A stretch of DNA of 64,000 bases from Colwellia sp. MB02u-6 (GCF_014077095.1 NZ_JACGVG010000037.1:176518-240517), one strand, 5' to 3'; positions 26,916 through 36,465 are shown, counted from the first letter of the stretch. Notes: a model not told the origin generated them from the sequence alone. Numbers and translations: made by a program.

Positions 26916-29828
26916 TTAGTTGCTGACCACAATTAAACGCACCGCTTCAAATTGAATTTTGGCTTTTTCAATATATTCAGCCAAGGCCTTTTTTTGCATA
27001 AGAATAAAGTCAATTTCTTGCTGACGCACACTTGGGTTGATCGCTTTTAACGCGGTTAAGCGTTGATGCTCTTCATCCATCGCTGCGTGCATAGTTTTCA
27101 GCGCTTTTTGTTGAATCAAATCAACTTGCTGCTCGGCATGGTCTTCTGCTTTGGCGACTAGCGGAGTTACTTGGCTTCTAAGTGCCTTAACTAACTGTAA
27201 TGCCACTTGCTTTTTAACGGGCGATAATTGTTGATCTAATACGGTTTCGCTAACTTTATCAGCGAGGTTATTGCCATTTTTGTCAACTAATATACGAATA
27301 GGCGTAGTGGGTAAATAACGCCCTAGTTGTAAATTGCTCGGTGCGATAGCTGCTAAGGTAAATATGCACTCTAAGAAAAATGTGCCAGTAGGTAGTGCTG
27401 GGTTTTTCAATACACCAATACTAGCGTTACCAATTTCATCACAGAGTACAAGTTCCATCGCGCCGCGCACCATAGGATGATCCCAAGTAATCAGCTGATA
27501 ATTTTCAACCGCTAAAGCGGTGTCACGATTAAAGGTAATGGTGGTGCCGTCTTCAGGTAAACACGGAAAGTTGGCACATAACATATGTTCAGAAGGTTGC
27601 AGGGCAATGGCGTTATCTGCTTTATCATCTTGTTGAATACCAAAAACGTCTAGGAGCTGAAACATAAATTGTGGCAAATGAATTTGTTGATCTAGTTGTG
27701 CTATTTTCTTCACTAAAGCATGCGCTTTACCTTGGCCAGAAGAATGTAACTCAAGCAGTTTATCACGACCGGTTTCTAAATCTTGTTTGATGGTCAGATG
27801 CTGTTCATGGCTTTGCTCAATCAAGCGTTGTGCTTCACTAGAGTCCCAGCTGGCACTAAGCGCAAGCTCAAATAAGCTGTCACCAAAGGCTTTAAACACC
27901 GAGTGACCGGTAATGCAGGTATGTTCAAAGGCGTTCAACGCTTGTGTATACCAATTAAACAGTAAGCTCTGCGCTGACTCTTCAAAATATGGTACATGTA
28001 TACGAATAGTTTCTGTTTGACCGATACGGTCTAAACGCCCGATACGTTGTTCAAGTAAATCAGGGTTACGCGGTAAATCAAATAACACTAAATGATGAGC
28101 AAATTGGAAGTTACGTCCTTCACTACCAATTTCAGAACACAGTAGCACTTGGGCGCTATCTTCATCTTGAGCAAAATAAGCGGCCGCACGATCGCGTTCA
28201 AAAATACTTAAGCCTTGATGAAATACTGCCGCACGCATACCTTCTTTAACCCGTAAGGCGTTTTCCAAGTCGATTGCTGTTTGTGCATGTGCACAAATCA
28301 CCACCACCTTTTCTTTTTTCAATGACTGTAATAGTGCGATTAAATAGTCAACGCGTGGGTCAATATCAACCCAGTCTTCATGACTATCTAAGCTGAACAA
28401 TATTTCGGGAGTAAATAATAGCTTTGCTTGTGCTTGCGACTTTAAATCTTCAGTCGTGCCCGACAATAATAGTTCATTGATCGAGTCTTGATAGCCTTCT
28501 GGCATCACCAGTGGCGTGGCATGTAATTCACGACCTGGAAAACCTTTAATGGTGTTGCGACTATTACGAAATAATATACGGCCAGTGCCATGACGATCTA
28601 AAAGCTGGTCAAGAATGTGCTGGCGAGCATTTTTTTTAGTGGCTTCTTCTTGGTGATTTATCGCTGCAATATGTGCGCTAACGTCAGCTTCGTGCAATAA
28701 GTTGGTCAAGGTGGTTATTTGTTCAGTCGCTAATGGCTCATCGGTAACCAAAGTGTTGGCGGCATTGGCGACTTCGGTATAATGCAGCTCTTCTTCGGTG
28801 AATGTTTGATAGTCGAAAAATCGATCAGGATCCAGTAAACGCAGACGGGCAAAGTGACCTTCATGGCCTAATTGGTCGGGTGTTGCTGTTAACAATAAAA
28901 CCCCAGGAATAGTTTGCGCTAACTGTTCAATACATTGGTATTCAATGCTGACATTATCTTGCTGCCAGTTTAAATGGTGAGCCTCATCAACCACCATCAA
29001 GTCCCATTCTTCATCCATAATAGCTTCATACCAACGAGGGTTTTTGGTAATAAAACCCAGGTTGACCAGCACCAGTTGTTCAGAGCTGAAGGGATTTTCA
29101 TCTTCGCTGTTAGCGGTGATTTCTTCACAGCGACTTTCATCAAAAATACTAAATGACAAATTAAATCGGCGTAACATTTCAACCAACCATTGATGCATCA
29201 ATGACTCTGGTACTATGATCAGCACACGTTTAGCGCGCCCTGTGACCAACTGTTGATGAATAATTAAACCCGCTTCGATGGTTTTACCTAACCCTACTTC
29301 ATCGGCTAATAAAACGCGTGGTGCAAAACGACTACCGACTTCTTCAGCAATATATAATTGGTGTGGGATGAGGCTCACACGGCCACCGCTAAGGCCAGTT
29401 AAATCAGATTGTTGTTGGCTAAATTGATGCTGTAAGCAATCTTTGCGTAAGCGAAACCAATCTAGGCGATCAATTTGGCCGTTCAGCAGACGGTCATGAG
29501 GTTTATTGAATTTAATGAAATGATCAATCATCATTTCTTTTAACGAGCAGGCTTCACCTGTGTCTTGTCGAGTACCAAAATAAGTTAGTAAGTTTTTGTC
29601 TTCTTGAGAAGACTCGACATTAAGTGACCAGCCTTCATGGCTTGGAATACTATCGCCCGTATTAAAAATTACTCGCGTTAGAGGGGCATTATCTATGGCG
29701 TATTGTCTTGCATCCCCTGTCGCCGTAAACACGATAGTAACAAAACGACCTTCGACAGCGGTAACCGTACCTAGTCCTTGATCTGACTCACTATCACTAA
29801 TCCAGCGTTGTCCAGGGTAAAATGACAT
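26916..29828 (-). CDS. rapA: RNA polymerase-associated Swi2/Snf2 ATPase RapA
   Basis: Binds RNA polymerase and recycles it after transcription. I placed the start at the ATG 29826-29828, which gives MSFYPGQRWISDSESDQGLGTV, the conserved N-terminus, and has GGAG upstream; a longer open frame extends 29 codons further but is not family-like. The 970-residue length is normal. Order of parts: N-terminal Tudor-like domains, helicase lobe 1 with ADEVGLGKTIEAG (about residue 170) and DEAHHL (about 281), helicase lobe 2 with SEIGSEGRNFQFA and LEQRIGRLDRIGQ, and the C-terminal RapA-specific region. rluA follows after about 140 bp. Confidence 0.97.
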   Translation of the reverse strand: MSFYPGQRWISDSESDQGLGTVTAVEGRFVTIVFTATGDARQYAIDNAPLTRVIFNTGDSIPSHEGWSLNVESSQEDKNLLTYFGTRQDTGEACSLKEMMIDHFIKFNKPHDRLLNGQIDRLDWFRLRKDCLQHQFSQQQSDLTGLSGGRVSLIPHQLYIAEEVGSRFAPRVLLADEVGLGKTIEAGLIIHQQLVTGRAKRVLIIVPESLMHQWLVEMLRRFNLSFSIFDESRCEEITANSEDENPFSSEQLVLVNLGFITKNPRWYEAIMDEEWDLMVVDEAHHLNWQQDNVSIEYQCIEQLAQTIPGVLLLTATPDQLGHEGHFARLRLLDPDRFFDYQTFTEEELHYTEVANAANTLVTDEPLATEQITTLTNLLHEADVSAHIAAINHQEEATKKNARQHILDQLLDRHGTGRILFRNSRNTIKGFPGRELHATPLVMPEGYQDSINELLLSGTTEDLKSQAQAKLLFTPEILFSLDSHEDWVDIDPRVDYLIALLQSLKKEKVVVICAHAQTAIDLENALRVKEGMRAAVFHQGLSIFERDRAAAYFAQDEDSAQVLLCSEIGSEGRNFQFAHHLVLFDLPRNPDLLEQRIGRLDRIGQTETIRIHVPYFEESAQSLLFNWYTQALNAFEHTCITGHSVFKAFGDSLFELALSASWDSSEAQRLIEQSHEQHLTIKQDLETGRDKLLELHSSGQGKAHALVKKIAQLDQQIHLPQFMFQLLDVFGIQQDDKADNAIALQPSEHMLCANFPCLPEDGTTITFNRDTALAVENYQLITWDHPMVRGAMELVLCDEIGNASIGVLKNPALPTGTFFLECIFTLAAIAPSNLQLGRYLPTTPIRILVDKNGNNLADKVSETVLDQQLSPVKKQVALQLVKALRSQVTPLVAKAEDHAEQQVDLIQQKALKTMHAAMDEEHQRLTALKAINPSVRQQEIDFILMQKKALAEYIEKAKIQFEAVRLIVVSN

Positions 29829-30273
29829 AGAAAAAAACTCCAACTCAATAACTCGCGCAAAAAATGCACGCCAAAAAAAGGGCGCTATAGTACCGTTAAT
29901 CATAGAAGTGATCATTAAATAAATCCTTAAAAGGAGACTTTTTTTGTTTTAAATTTATAGAATTGAGTTTTGTTTTAGTAATAGAGCTTTTTTATTCCCA
30001 TAATGATTACTATGACTTAGCACTTAACCCGCAACAAGCCGCTTGCTTGCGGGGAAGTAAGCTGTCAAAGTGGCTATAAGCTTAAGAGCAAAGCTTTGAA
30101 TAGAATTATTTTTATAGTGGCTTTTTATGACAGCTTTTTATGATGGTAACGCTATGGTAAAAGAACAAGTAATGACATTTTTTTCGTTAGATGAATTATC
30201 AACTTTTGTGGTTTCTAGCAGCAGTTTTAAGCAACAATACTGTGCAGCCTTCAACTTGTGAGAGGAATTTCAT
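29829..30273. other. Intergenic region between rapA and the PhoH-family gene
   Basis: 445 bp separating divergent genes. It includes a dispersed repeat (30059-30146) and a 35-codon frame at 30154-30261 without a convincing ribosome-binding site. No other gene is seen. Confidence 0.7.
30059..30146. repeat. Dispersed AGCTGACAGC-type repeat upstream of the PhoH-family gene
   Basis: TAAGCTGTCAAAGTGGCTAT, AAGCTTAAGAGCAAAGCTTTG and TTATGACAGCTTTTTATG form inverted sub-elements; the first and last copies (AGCTGTCA / TGACAGCT) are reverse complements about 70 bp apart. It uses the same words as the copies near ampDE. Confidence 0.55.
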
Positions 30274-31653
30274 ATGACAGCAAATAAAATTATTTATGTC
30301 TTAGACACCAATATCTTATTACACGAACCCTTCGCTTTCCTCTCTTTTAAAGAACATGATGTGTTGGTGCCGATGACGGTACTAGAAGAGTTAGATTCTA
30401 TCAAAGACCGCCACAAAGACGTCAGTCGTGATGCGCGAGTAGCGATCAGAGCGCTTGAAGATACCTTGGTTAATGCCACACCAGAACAAGTGCTAGCTGG
30501 CGTTAAATTGCCGCAAAACGATGACCTACACCCCAGTGGCTGTTTATCTATTTTCAACGATTATGCCTTAGACGAGAGTCAGGTGAAATTGTCTTTTAAT
30601 GAAAATGACAATCGTATTATTAGTAGTGCGATTTATTTACAAGCTAAAAACCCAGATAATAAAGTGGTGCTAGTCACCAAAGATATTAACATGCGCTTAA
30701 AGGCAAAAGGCGCTGGACTTGCTTTTGTTGAAGATTACCGTACGGATCAACTCATCGATGATATTAAGTTTTTAACCAAAGGTTATCATCAATTTCCGGG
30801 TGATTTCTGGCAACAGGTCCATGACTGTGAAAGTGAAACAGAGGGGCGTAATACCACGCACTATATCAAGCGTGATTTACTGCCTAATGGCTATATTAAT
30901 GAATACCTGATTGACGAAGGCGATCACTTTGCGGGCAAAGTTACCGGGTTTGACGATGAAAACTTAGCGATAACCGATTTGAGTCGTGAACGTTTAATGG
31001 CAAAACAAGCGTGGGGTATTCATCCAAAAAATATCTATCAGGGTATGGCAATGGATGCCTTGCTTGATCCAACGATTGATCTAGTCATTCTTACTGGCCC
31101 AGCTGGCTGTGGTAAAACTTTACTTGCCTTGGCAACCGCGCTAGAACAAGTGATTGAACGCGGGCTTTATGATAAAATCATTGTCACCCGTAGCACCCCT
31201 GAAATCGCAGAATCAATTGGTTTTTTACCGGGTACTGAAGAAGAAAAAATGGCACCTTGGTTAGCAGCAATCACCGACTCGTTAGAAGTGTTGCACAAAC
31301 AAGATGAAAATATGAATGCTAGTCTTAACTATATTATTGATAAAGCGAACATTCAGTTTAAGTCTGTCAATTTTATGCGTGGTCGCAGTATTCAAAATAC
31401 GCTGGTGCTACTTGATGAATGTCAAAACCTTACAGCTTCACAATTGAAAACCATTATTACCCGTTGTGGTGAAGGTACAAAAATAGTGTGTTCAGGCAAC
31501 TTAGCACAAATAGATAGTAACTATTTAACTGCAGTAACATCCGGTTTGACTTACATTGTTGAGCGTTTTAAAAACTTTCCAGGTAGCAGTAACATCAATT
31601 TAAATGGCGTTGTTCGTAGTCGTTTAGCGTCATTTGCGGAAGAAAATCTATGA
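30274..31653 (+). CDS. PIN domain-PhoH family ATPase (YlaK type)
   Basis: A 459-residue fusion of an N-terminal PIN-type nuclease fold with a PhoH ATPase. The PIN part shows the acidic pattern LDTNILLHEP (D near residue 11), VLEELDSIK and LVTKDINMRLKAKG. The PhoH part has Walker A GPAGCGKT at residues 275-282, the substrate segment STPEIAESIGFLPGTEEEKM and a Walker B LLDECQN. Proteins of this PhoH2-like layout are RNA helicase/ribonuclease candidates. The chromosomal copy here has no adjacent antitoxin gene, so a toxin-antitoxin role is unsupported. GAGAGGAA precedes the ATG at good spacing. Confidence 0.9.
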   Translation: MTANKIIYVLDTNILLHEPFAFLSFKEHDVLVPMTVLEELDSIKDRHKDVSRDARVAIRALEDTLVNATPEQVLAGVKLPQNDDLHPSGCLSIFNDYALDESQVKLSFNENDNRIISSAIYLQAKNPDNKVVLVTKDINMRLKAKGAGLAFVEDYRTDQLIDDIKFLTKGYHQFPGDFWQQVHDCESETEGRNTTHYIKRDLLPNGYINEYLIDEGDHFAGKVTGFDDENLAITDLSRERLMAKQAWGIHPKNIYQGMAMDALLDPTIDLVILTGPAGCGKTLLALATALEQVIERGLYDKIIVTRSTPEIAESIGFLPGTEEEKMAPWLAAITDSLEVLHKQDENMNASLNYIIDKANIQFKSVNFMRGRSIQNTLVLLDECQNLTASQLKTIITRCGEGTKIVCSGNLAQIDSNYLTAVTSGLTYIVERFKNFPGSSNINLNGVVRSRLASFAEENL

Positions 31654-31742
31654 AGATTTAGTGCTACGGTGATGTTATCCATTTTTTACAATATCACGGT
31701 TAACCTTTTCAGTGCTGTCCTCAGTCGGTAGTTTGATTTAAT

Positions 31743-31774
31743 ATTAGGTTATTAGGTTATTAGGTTATTAGGTT
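31743..31774. repeat. Four perfect tandem copies of an 8-bp unit upstream of the hybrid kinase gene
   Basis: ATTAGGTT is repeated four times exactly, ending 66 bp before the probable kinase start. Exact short tandem repeats of this kind are prone to copy-number change by slipped-strand replication. Being outside the coding region, such changes could alter promoter or leader spacing but not the frame. Confidence 0.9.
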
Positions 31775-31840
31775 AAAGGTAATCTTCTGATGAGCTAAAT
31801 TTTAGCGCACTTGCCTTTATATCATTATTAGGACTTGTTA

Positions 31841-34800
31841 GTGTTAGCAGAAAATTCAAAAGAGCAACTTTTCCACAACTACAATACATTAGTCATTGTG
31901 ATTTTTTCCAGTCTTATGCTGTTGACTTTTATTATTATCTCTTTTAATTATAATCTTGCCCGCGAAGATTATCGAGACTATAGATTAGCTAAACTGAGTG
32001 AATATAGTGCGCAGCTTAATCATAAACTGACCGATACAGTAGAAACCCTCACGGGTATACGCGATTTAGCCGAATATTATTTACGTTTTCCGGCAGAATT
32101 ATCCAGTAAGACGCCGTCTTTGCGACAAGAAGGTGATTACTTTTACCTTGATAAAAACCGACAAAATTTAAGCACTAATAATCATATTATGAGCGGTAAT
32201 ATTACCGGCGTTGGTCGTATTGACACTTTTAATCAATCGTTGCTGCATGAGTTAACTATGGCCAATGCTTTAACGCCGGCATTTTTTACTGCAAAAAAGT
32301 CAATCAAAGAAGCTAACTGGCTGTATTACATTTCAATGCAAGGCTTTGTTAATTTATATCCTTGGTTACCTAGAAGTATCTGGCAATACAATAATCAAAG
32401 CTTAAGTAATGAGTTAATGCTGAAGATAAAAGCTTCAAAGCACGAGGATGAAAAGCTTTGGGCGCGGCCTGATGTTGACTCGGCGGGTAAAGGTTTAAAT
32501 ACCATGCTAGGTATGGGGGTATATTTAGACCATGAGATGAAAGGGGCGGTGCTCATTAATATGAATACCTCGGGCTTATATAACTATTTGCCCGAGGTAA
32601 CCGAAGTTGATCACGGCTATATTATTGTTAATACGCAAAGTCATGTTTTGTTGCATAAAAATAACAGCAATATTCCGCTAAATGCACAAACCGCTTTTAG
32701 TGGCACTGCACCGTCGCCATTAGACCAGTTCAGTTATCAATCGTTACTCAATATTTTGCCAAGTGCTGAAGTTGGTGATTGGATTGTTCAGCAGCAGAAG
32801 TTGGTTATTAATGACTGGGTTTTATTAGAGTATCATCGTAAAGGAAATTTTTATACTACGATTAATCAGCGTTTTTTGTCGATACTAGTCAGTCTTTGTT
32901 TTGGTTTTTTAAGTTTATTAGTTGTGTTCTATTACGTTACCTATCGCTTATTTATTGGGCCCGCTGAAAAATTCATCAGGCATGTTGAATATTGTTCAGC
33001 GGGCGATCCCGGTAAAATAAAACCCTCTGCTGGTTGGCGCCACTGGTTTAACATTGTCGAAGATTTATTTGGCCAAAATCGCAGTTTAATGCAGCGTTTA
33101 ACGGATCAAAACATTGAGCTAGATTTGAGGGTAAAAGAAAAAACTCAAGCGTTATTACATAAAAGTGAGCAACATCAGCGTGACTATGCGCTGTTACGCT
33201 CAGTGATGGATGCGATTCCAGACTATATTTTATTTAACGATCAACAAGGCGTTTTAATTGGTTGTAATCAGGCAGTTGAACAACGGGTCTTACGAAAAGA
33301 AGTTGATATTTTAGGTGGCCAAATGATTGATTTTATTGCGGCGGATATCAGCAAAAAAGTGGCGCAGAGTATTAGTCAAAGTCAGCGAGGTCATGCATTT
33401 TTGGCGCATAATCAAACTGTGTCGACTGGGCATAATACCTATGAAATTTATCAAGCGCCGTTTTATGGTGAGTTTAATGAATTACTTGGCAGTATTATTT
33501 TAATTCGTAATGTGAGTGAGCAATTTAAGATTAACCAAGCCCTGCAGCGTGCGAAAAATCAAGCTGAAGAAGCCAATCAAATTAAAAGTCAATTTTTGGC
33601 GAATATGAGTCACGAAATTCGTACGCCAATAAATGCCATGCAAGGGATGTTTTTTCTATTACAGCAAACGCGTTTAAATAAGGCTCAGGAGCAATATTTA
33701 GGTAATGCTCAAACCGCTTCAAATACTTTGCTTTATTTAGTGAACGAATTGCTTGATTTGGCCAAGGTAGAGTCAGGAAATATGTCTGTACATAAAGAAC
33801 TGACTGGGCTGGAAAGTATTGTATCGCAAGCACTTAATCTTAATATTGGAGCACTAGTTGGCAAAGATTTAAGTTTAAGTGTTTCCATTGATAGCCAAGT
33901 GCCATTAGCCATTCATACTGACACTATGCGTTTAGTGCAAGTGCTGAGTAATTTACTTAATAATGCTATTAAATTTACTGAGCGAGGCAACGTCGCTCTT
34001 AGCGTCTCATTATCTTCTCCCATTAACACACTGGCTGAAACAAAAAATATCGCCGTGTTATTTACGGTGAAAGATACCGGCATTGGTATAGAGAAATCAA
34101 AACAAACTGGCTTATTTGAAGCATTTAAACAAGCAGATGAGTCGATGACCCGAGTTTATGGTGGCACAGGGTTAGGGTTATCAATATGCCAACATATTGC
34201 GCATTTACTGGGTGGAAAAATCACCATTGACAGTGCCTTAGGCCAAGGCGCTGAATTTACCTTAGCTTTACCTATGAATACACCCCATATGCTGGCTTGC
34301 GATACCCGTTACTCTGAACGTTGCTTAACTAAGTTTCGACCGCAACTTTCGACCAGTACTGTGCTGAATTTAGCGGTAAATATACCTGAAAAATTACGAG
34401 AAAATTTTACTGATATTGGGCAAGCTGTGGTAGATATTTCAAGTTTTTCAGCGCTAAAAACAGCTAATACTAAAACCCATAAAATATTACTTATCGACAG
34501 TAGCAAGTATCCGCAACATTTGTTGAAAAGTGAATTAGATATAATAAAACAAGAGGTCGCCGTACTGGCGTTATGTCAGCCAATAGCCAGTGTTATTTCA
34601 GCTAAGCTACTTGAGCAATTAAACCACAATAGTATTAACTACTTGTTGCTTGAAATGCCATTATACCGAAACGTTATTACTAAGTTGGCCAAGGAGCTTT
34701 GTCGGCTCTCATCAAATGACGCCATAAAGGATAATCAGATGACGACTAACCGTCATGATCTTGATGCTTTACAACCAAAAGCAGGCAGTCTAGCTGGATT

Positions 34801-35170
34801 GAAAGTATTGTTGGTTGAAGACAATCTGGTTAATCAATTGGTGGCGGTTAAATTATTGCAGTCCATGCAGGCGCAAGTGACTGTTGCACAAAATGGTCAA
34901 GAGGCGTTAGACAAATTACCACTGGAAAATATTGATATTGTTTTGATGGACATTCAAATGCCCATCATGGACGGATTAACCGCCACTAAGCATATTCGCG
35001 CTAAACCACAATATAACCGCTTACCTATTATCGCCATGACAGCTCATGCCCATGAAGAAGACAAGCGGCAATGCTTAGCGGTGGGTATGAATTTGCATAT
35101 TGCTAAGCCTATTAGCCTAAAGGGATTGCGCGATAGTATTTTGTCGCAACTCGTCAAAACATCCAATTAA
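31841..35170 (+). CDS. Hybrid sensor histidine kinase with PAS and receiver domains
   Basis: Membrane sensor kinase of about 1109 residues. The GTG at 31841 follows AGGA at 7-nt spacing; a TTG two codons earlier is too close to that site. TM1 is near residues 16-36, a large periplasmic sensor region runs to about 340, and TM2 (SILVSLCFGFLSLLVVFYYV) ends near 368. A linker with coiled-coil character, a PAS domain (VMDAIPDYILFNDQQG), HisKA with the phospho-His near residue 590 (MSHEIRTPINAM), and HATPase with N, G1 and G2 boxes (NLLNNAIKFTE, DTGIGI, GGTGLGLS) follow. A short degenerate receiver-like segment (KILLIDSSKYP) precedes a full receiver with Asp near 1036 (VLMDIQMPIMDG). No HPt domain. 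The signal and cognate regulator are unknown. Confidence 0.93.
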   Translation: MLAENSKEQLFHNYNTLVIVIFSSLMLLTFIIISFNYNLAREDYRDYRLAKLSEYSAQLNHKLTDTVETLTGIRDLAEYYLRFPAELSSKTPSLRQEGDYFYLDKNRQNLSTNNHIMSGNITGVGRIDTFNQSLLHELTMANALTPAFFTAKKSIKEANWLYYISMQGFVNLYPWLPRSIWQYNNQSLSNELMLKIKASKHEDEKLWARPDVDSAGKGLNTMLGMGVYLDHEMKGAVLINMNTSGLYNYLPEVTEVDHGYIIVNTQSHVLLHKNNSNIPLNAQTAFSGTAPSPLDQFSYQSLLNILPSAEVGDWIVQQQKLVINDWVLLEYHRKGNFYTTINQRFLSILVSLCFGFLSLLVVFYYVTYRLFIGPAEKFIRHVEYCSAGDPGKIKPSAGWRHWFNIVEDLFGQNRSLMQRLTDQNIELDLRVKEKTQALLHKSEQHQRDYALLRSVMDAIPDYILFNDQQGVLIGCNQAVEQRVLRKEVDILGGQMIDFIAADISKKVAQSISQSQRGHAFLAHNQTVSTGHNTYEIYQAPFYGEFNELLGSIILIRNVSEQFKINQALQRAKNQAEEANQIKSQFLANMSHEIRTPINAMQGMFFLLQQTRLNKAQEQYLGNAQTASNTLLYLVNELLDLAKVESGNMSVHKELTGLESIVSQALNLNIGALVGKDLSLSVSIDSQVPLAIHTDTMRLVQVLSNLLNNAIKFTERGNVALSVSLSSPINTLAETKNIAVLFTVKDTGIGIEKSKQTGLFEAFKQADESMTRVYGGTGLGLSICQHIAHLLGGKITIDSALGQGAEFTLALPMNTPHMLACDTRYSERCLTKFRPQLSTSTVLNLAVNIPEKLRENFTDIGQAVVDISSFSALKTANTKTHKILLIDSSKYPQHLLKSELDIIKQEVAVLALCQPIASVISAKLLEQLNHNSINYLLLEMPLYRNVITKLAKELCRLSSNDAIKDNQMTTNRHDLDALQPKAGSLAGLKVLLVEDNLVNQLVAVKLLQSMQAQVTVAQNGQEALDKLPLENIDIVLMDIQMPIMDGLTATKHIRAKPQYNRLPIIAMTAHAHEEDKRQCLAVGMNLHIAKPISLKGLRDSILSQLVKTSN

Positions 35171-35181
35171 TTGCGTTTATA

Positions 35182-36144
35182 CTAAGTACTAGGGTTGGCA
35201 AAAAAAGCTTCGGCATAATAGCGGCCATTGCGTATGGCAAACTCAGCACTTGCTGATACTTCTCCAATACGCATCATTGCTGGGCCAGTGGGCTCAGCTA
35301 AAATGTAGTCTAGGCCATCGATAGTGATGGTTAGCTCATCACCTTCGCTTGGAATATTTATCGCGATTAGGGCATGATTATCGATAAAAACCAACATCAT
35401 TTTTATACGTGGCATTAGCGCTCTAAAAATAGCAGCAGTTAGGGTTACTTTACTGTCACAATCACCTTGGTTTTGCCAAAGTATTTGCAGCGGCGGATTA
35501 AATCCCGCGCCAGTTGATGTGACCCTAGATTCTAACGTTGCATAAGGAATGTTTTGGATAAATCCAAGCACATAATTACTAACCTTTCTGACATTTTCCT
35601 CACCAACACGTTCTAAAATAAGGCTTTTTAGTACGGAAAGATCAGTAAATGACTCTTGTGCGAAGCGAACATGATCGGGCTTAATGGCTAAGCTGTTATC
35701 ATAAGCAACAAATTGAGTATAATAGTTACGGGTTAAATGCTCATTCATAAAGTCTTTTTCAAGTTGCGCTATGCTTAGATACGCTTGGTCAAGCGCTGTT
35801 TTATTTTCACTTTTTAGTTCCATTTGTACATTATTACCACGACCTAAAAATGTAACTTTGACATCAGTGATAGGCTGTTGTGTTAGTTGTTTTTTCATCT
35901 GCTGATTAACGTATTTTCTAGCGTGGTTGGCTTTATAACTTTTAAAGTTTCTAAAGCGATCAAATAAAGCCATTTTATCAATAGCAAAACTCAACGATTG
36001 TGGTTGCCGAGCTTGGTCTAGCCATTGGTAGTTAAATTGCACATGCTCATCGGTTGTTGTTTTATTAAAATCAAGTTGCTTGGCCGACGTCATAGTCGCA
36101 AAGCATAATATTAAAATAACCACTGCCCCAAAAAATCTCACCAC
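35182..36144 (-). CDS. Exported transglutaminase-like cysteine protease-fold protein
   Basis: A 320-residue protein with a signal peptide (VVILILCFATMTSAKQ). The C-terminal half contains a transglutaminase/papain-like core: Cys in NQGDCDSKVTLTAAIFRAL (about residue 228) and His in FIDNHALIAI (about 257), with a following Asp in TIDGLDYILAEPTGP. The family role is not established; related periplasmic proteins are often linked to envelope or c-di-GMP systems (LapG is a distant example), but this one differs in layout. It is tail-to-tail with the hybrid kinase gene with only 11 bp between, so no operon is implied. Confidence 0.72.
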   Translation of the reverse strand: MVRFFGAVVILILCFATMTSAKQLDFNKTTTDEHVQFNYQWLDQARQPQSLSFAIDKMALFDRFRNFKSYKANHARKYVNQQMKKQLTQQPITDVKVTFLGRGNNVQMELKSENKTALDQAYLSIAQLEKDFMNEHLTRNYYTQFVAYDNSLAIKPDHVRFAQESFTDLSVLKSLILERVGEENVRKVSNYVLGFIQNIPYATLESRVTSTGAGFNPPLQILWQNQGDCDSKVTLTAAIFRALMPRIKMMLVFIDNHALIAINIPSEGDELTITIDGLDYILAEPTGPAMMRIGEVSASAEFAIRNGRYYAEAFFANPST

Positions 36145-36354
36145 TCACCTTTATCGTTAAATATCACCACCTCAAGCTTATACCAATTTGATTAACTTTG
36201 TGAGCATTTTTGCTGGTTAAAATAAGCCACTGTTTTGTTTTTTATTTAATAATTATAACAAGAGGTTATTAAATAAATACTTGGTATTTATTTATTTTTA
36301 CTAGCTATAAAGTCGTTACTCTAATCAATGAAAACGGTCTGAGGTTAATTTTTA
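36145..36354. other. Promoter-bearing intergenic region before the acyl-CoA dehydrogenase
   Basis: About 210 bp, AT-rich, separating two divergent genes. It contains AAATACTTGGTATTTATTTATTTT-like low-complexity sequence but no firm promoter assignment can be made. Confidence 0.4.
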
Positions 36355-36465
36355 ATGACTGGCGAATTAATCATTTTACTTTTACTTTTACTGTCTTTGC
36401 TATATATTCAAACGAGTGTTTTAATTAATCGTTTAAATTACCTGTTTGGAGAATGTGATGGCTGA
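36355..36465 (+). CDS. Possible 36-residue membrane peptide overlapping the acyl-CoA dehydrogenase start
   Basis: ATG at 36355 opens a frame of 36 residues starting MTGELIILLLLLLSLLYIQ, strongly hydrophobic, ending at a TGA at 36463-36465. The frame overlaps the first codons of the dehydrogenase by 8 bp in another register. GAGG lies 11 bases before the ATG, which is a weak but possible ribosome-binding site. It could be a real small membrane protein, a translationally coupling leader, or chance in AT-rich DNA. I favour a tentative call. Confidence 0.35.
   Translation: MTGELIILLLLLLSLLYIQTSVLINRLNYLFGECDG

Noticed and set aside
29829..29915. In-frame upstream extension of rapA by 29 codons.
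   Set aside because: The family N-terminus starts at MSFYPGQRWISD, and GGAG sits at the right distance before that ATG.
30154..30261. A 35-codon frame just upstream of the PhoH-family gene (starts MVKEQVMTFFSLDELS).
   Set aside because: No convincing ribosome-binding site and no recognisable motif; its end overlaps the leader that holds the real PhoH ribosome-binding site. Kept out of the gene list.
30274..31653. PhoH2-type toxin-antitoxin module.
   Set aside because: The PIN-PhoH domain order fits, but no adjacent antitoxin-like gene with a good start exists upstream; the widespread chromosomal YlaK-type explanation is simpler.
31743..31774. CRISPR-like array.
   Set aside because: The units are 8 bp and directly adjacent with no spacers, so this is a simple tandem repeat. 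No array with spaced repeats was seen anywhere in the window.
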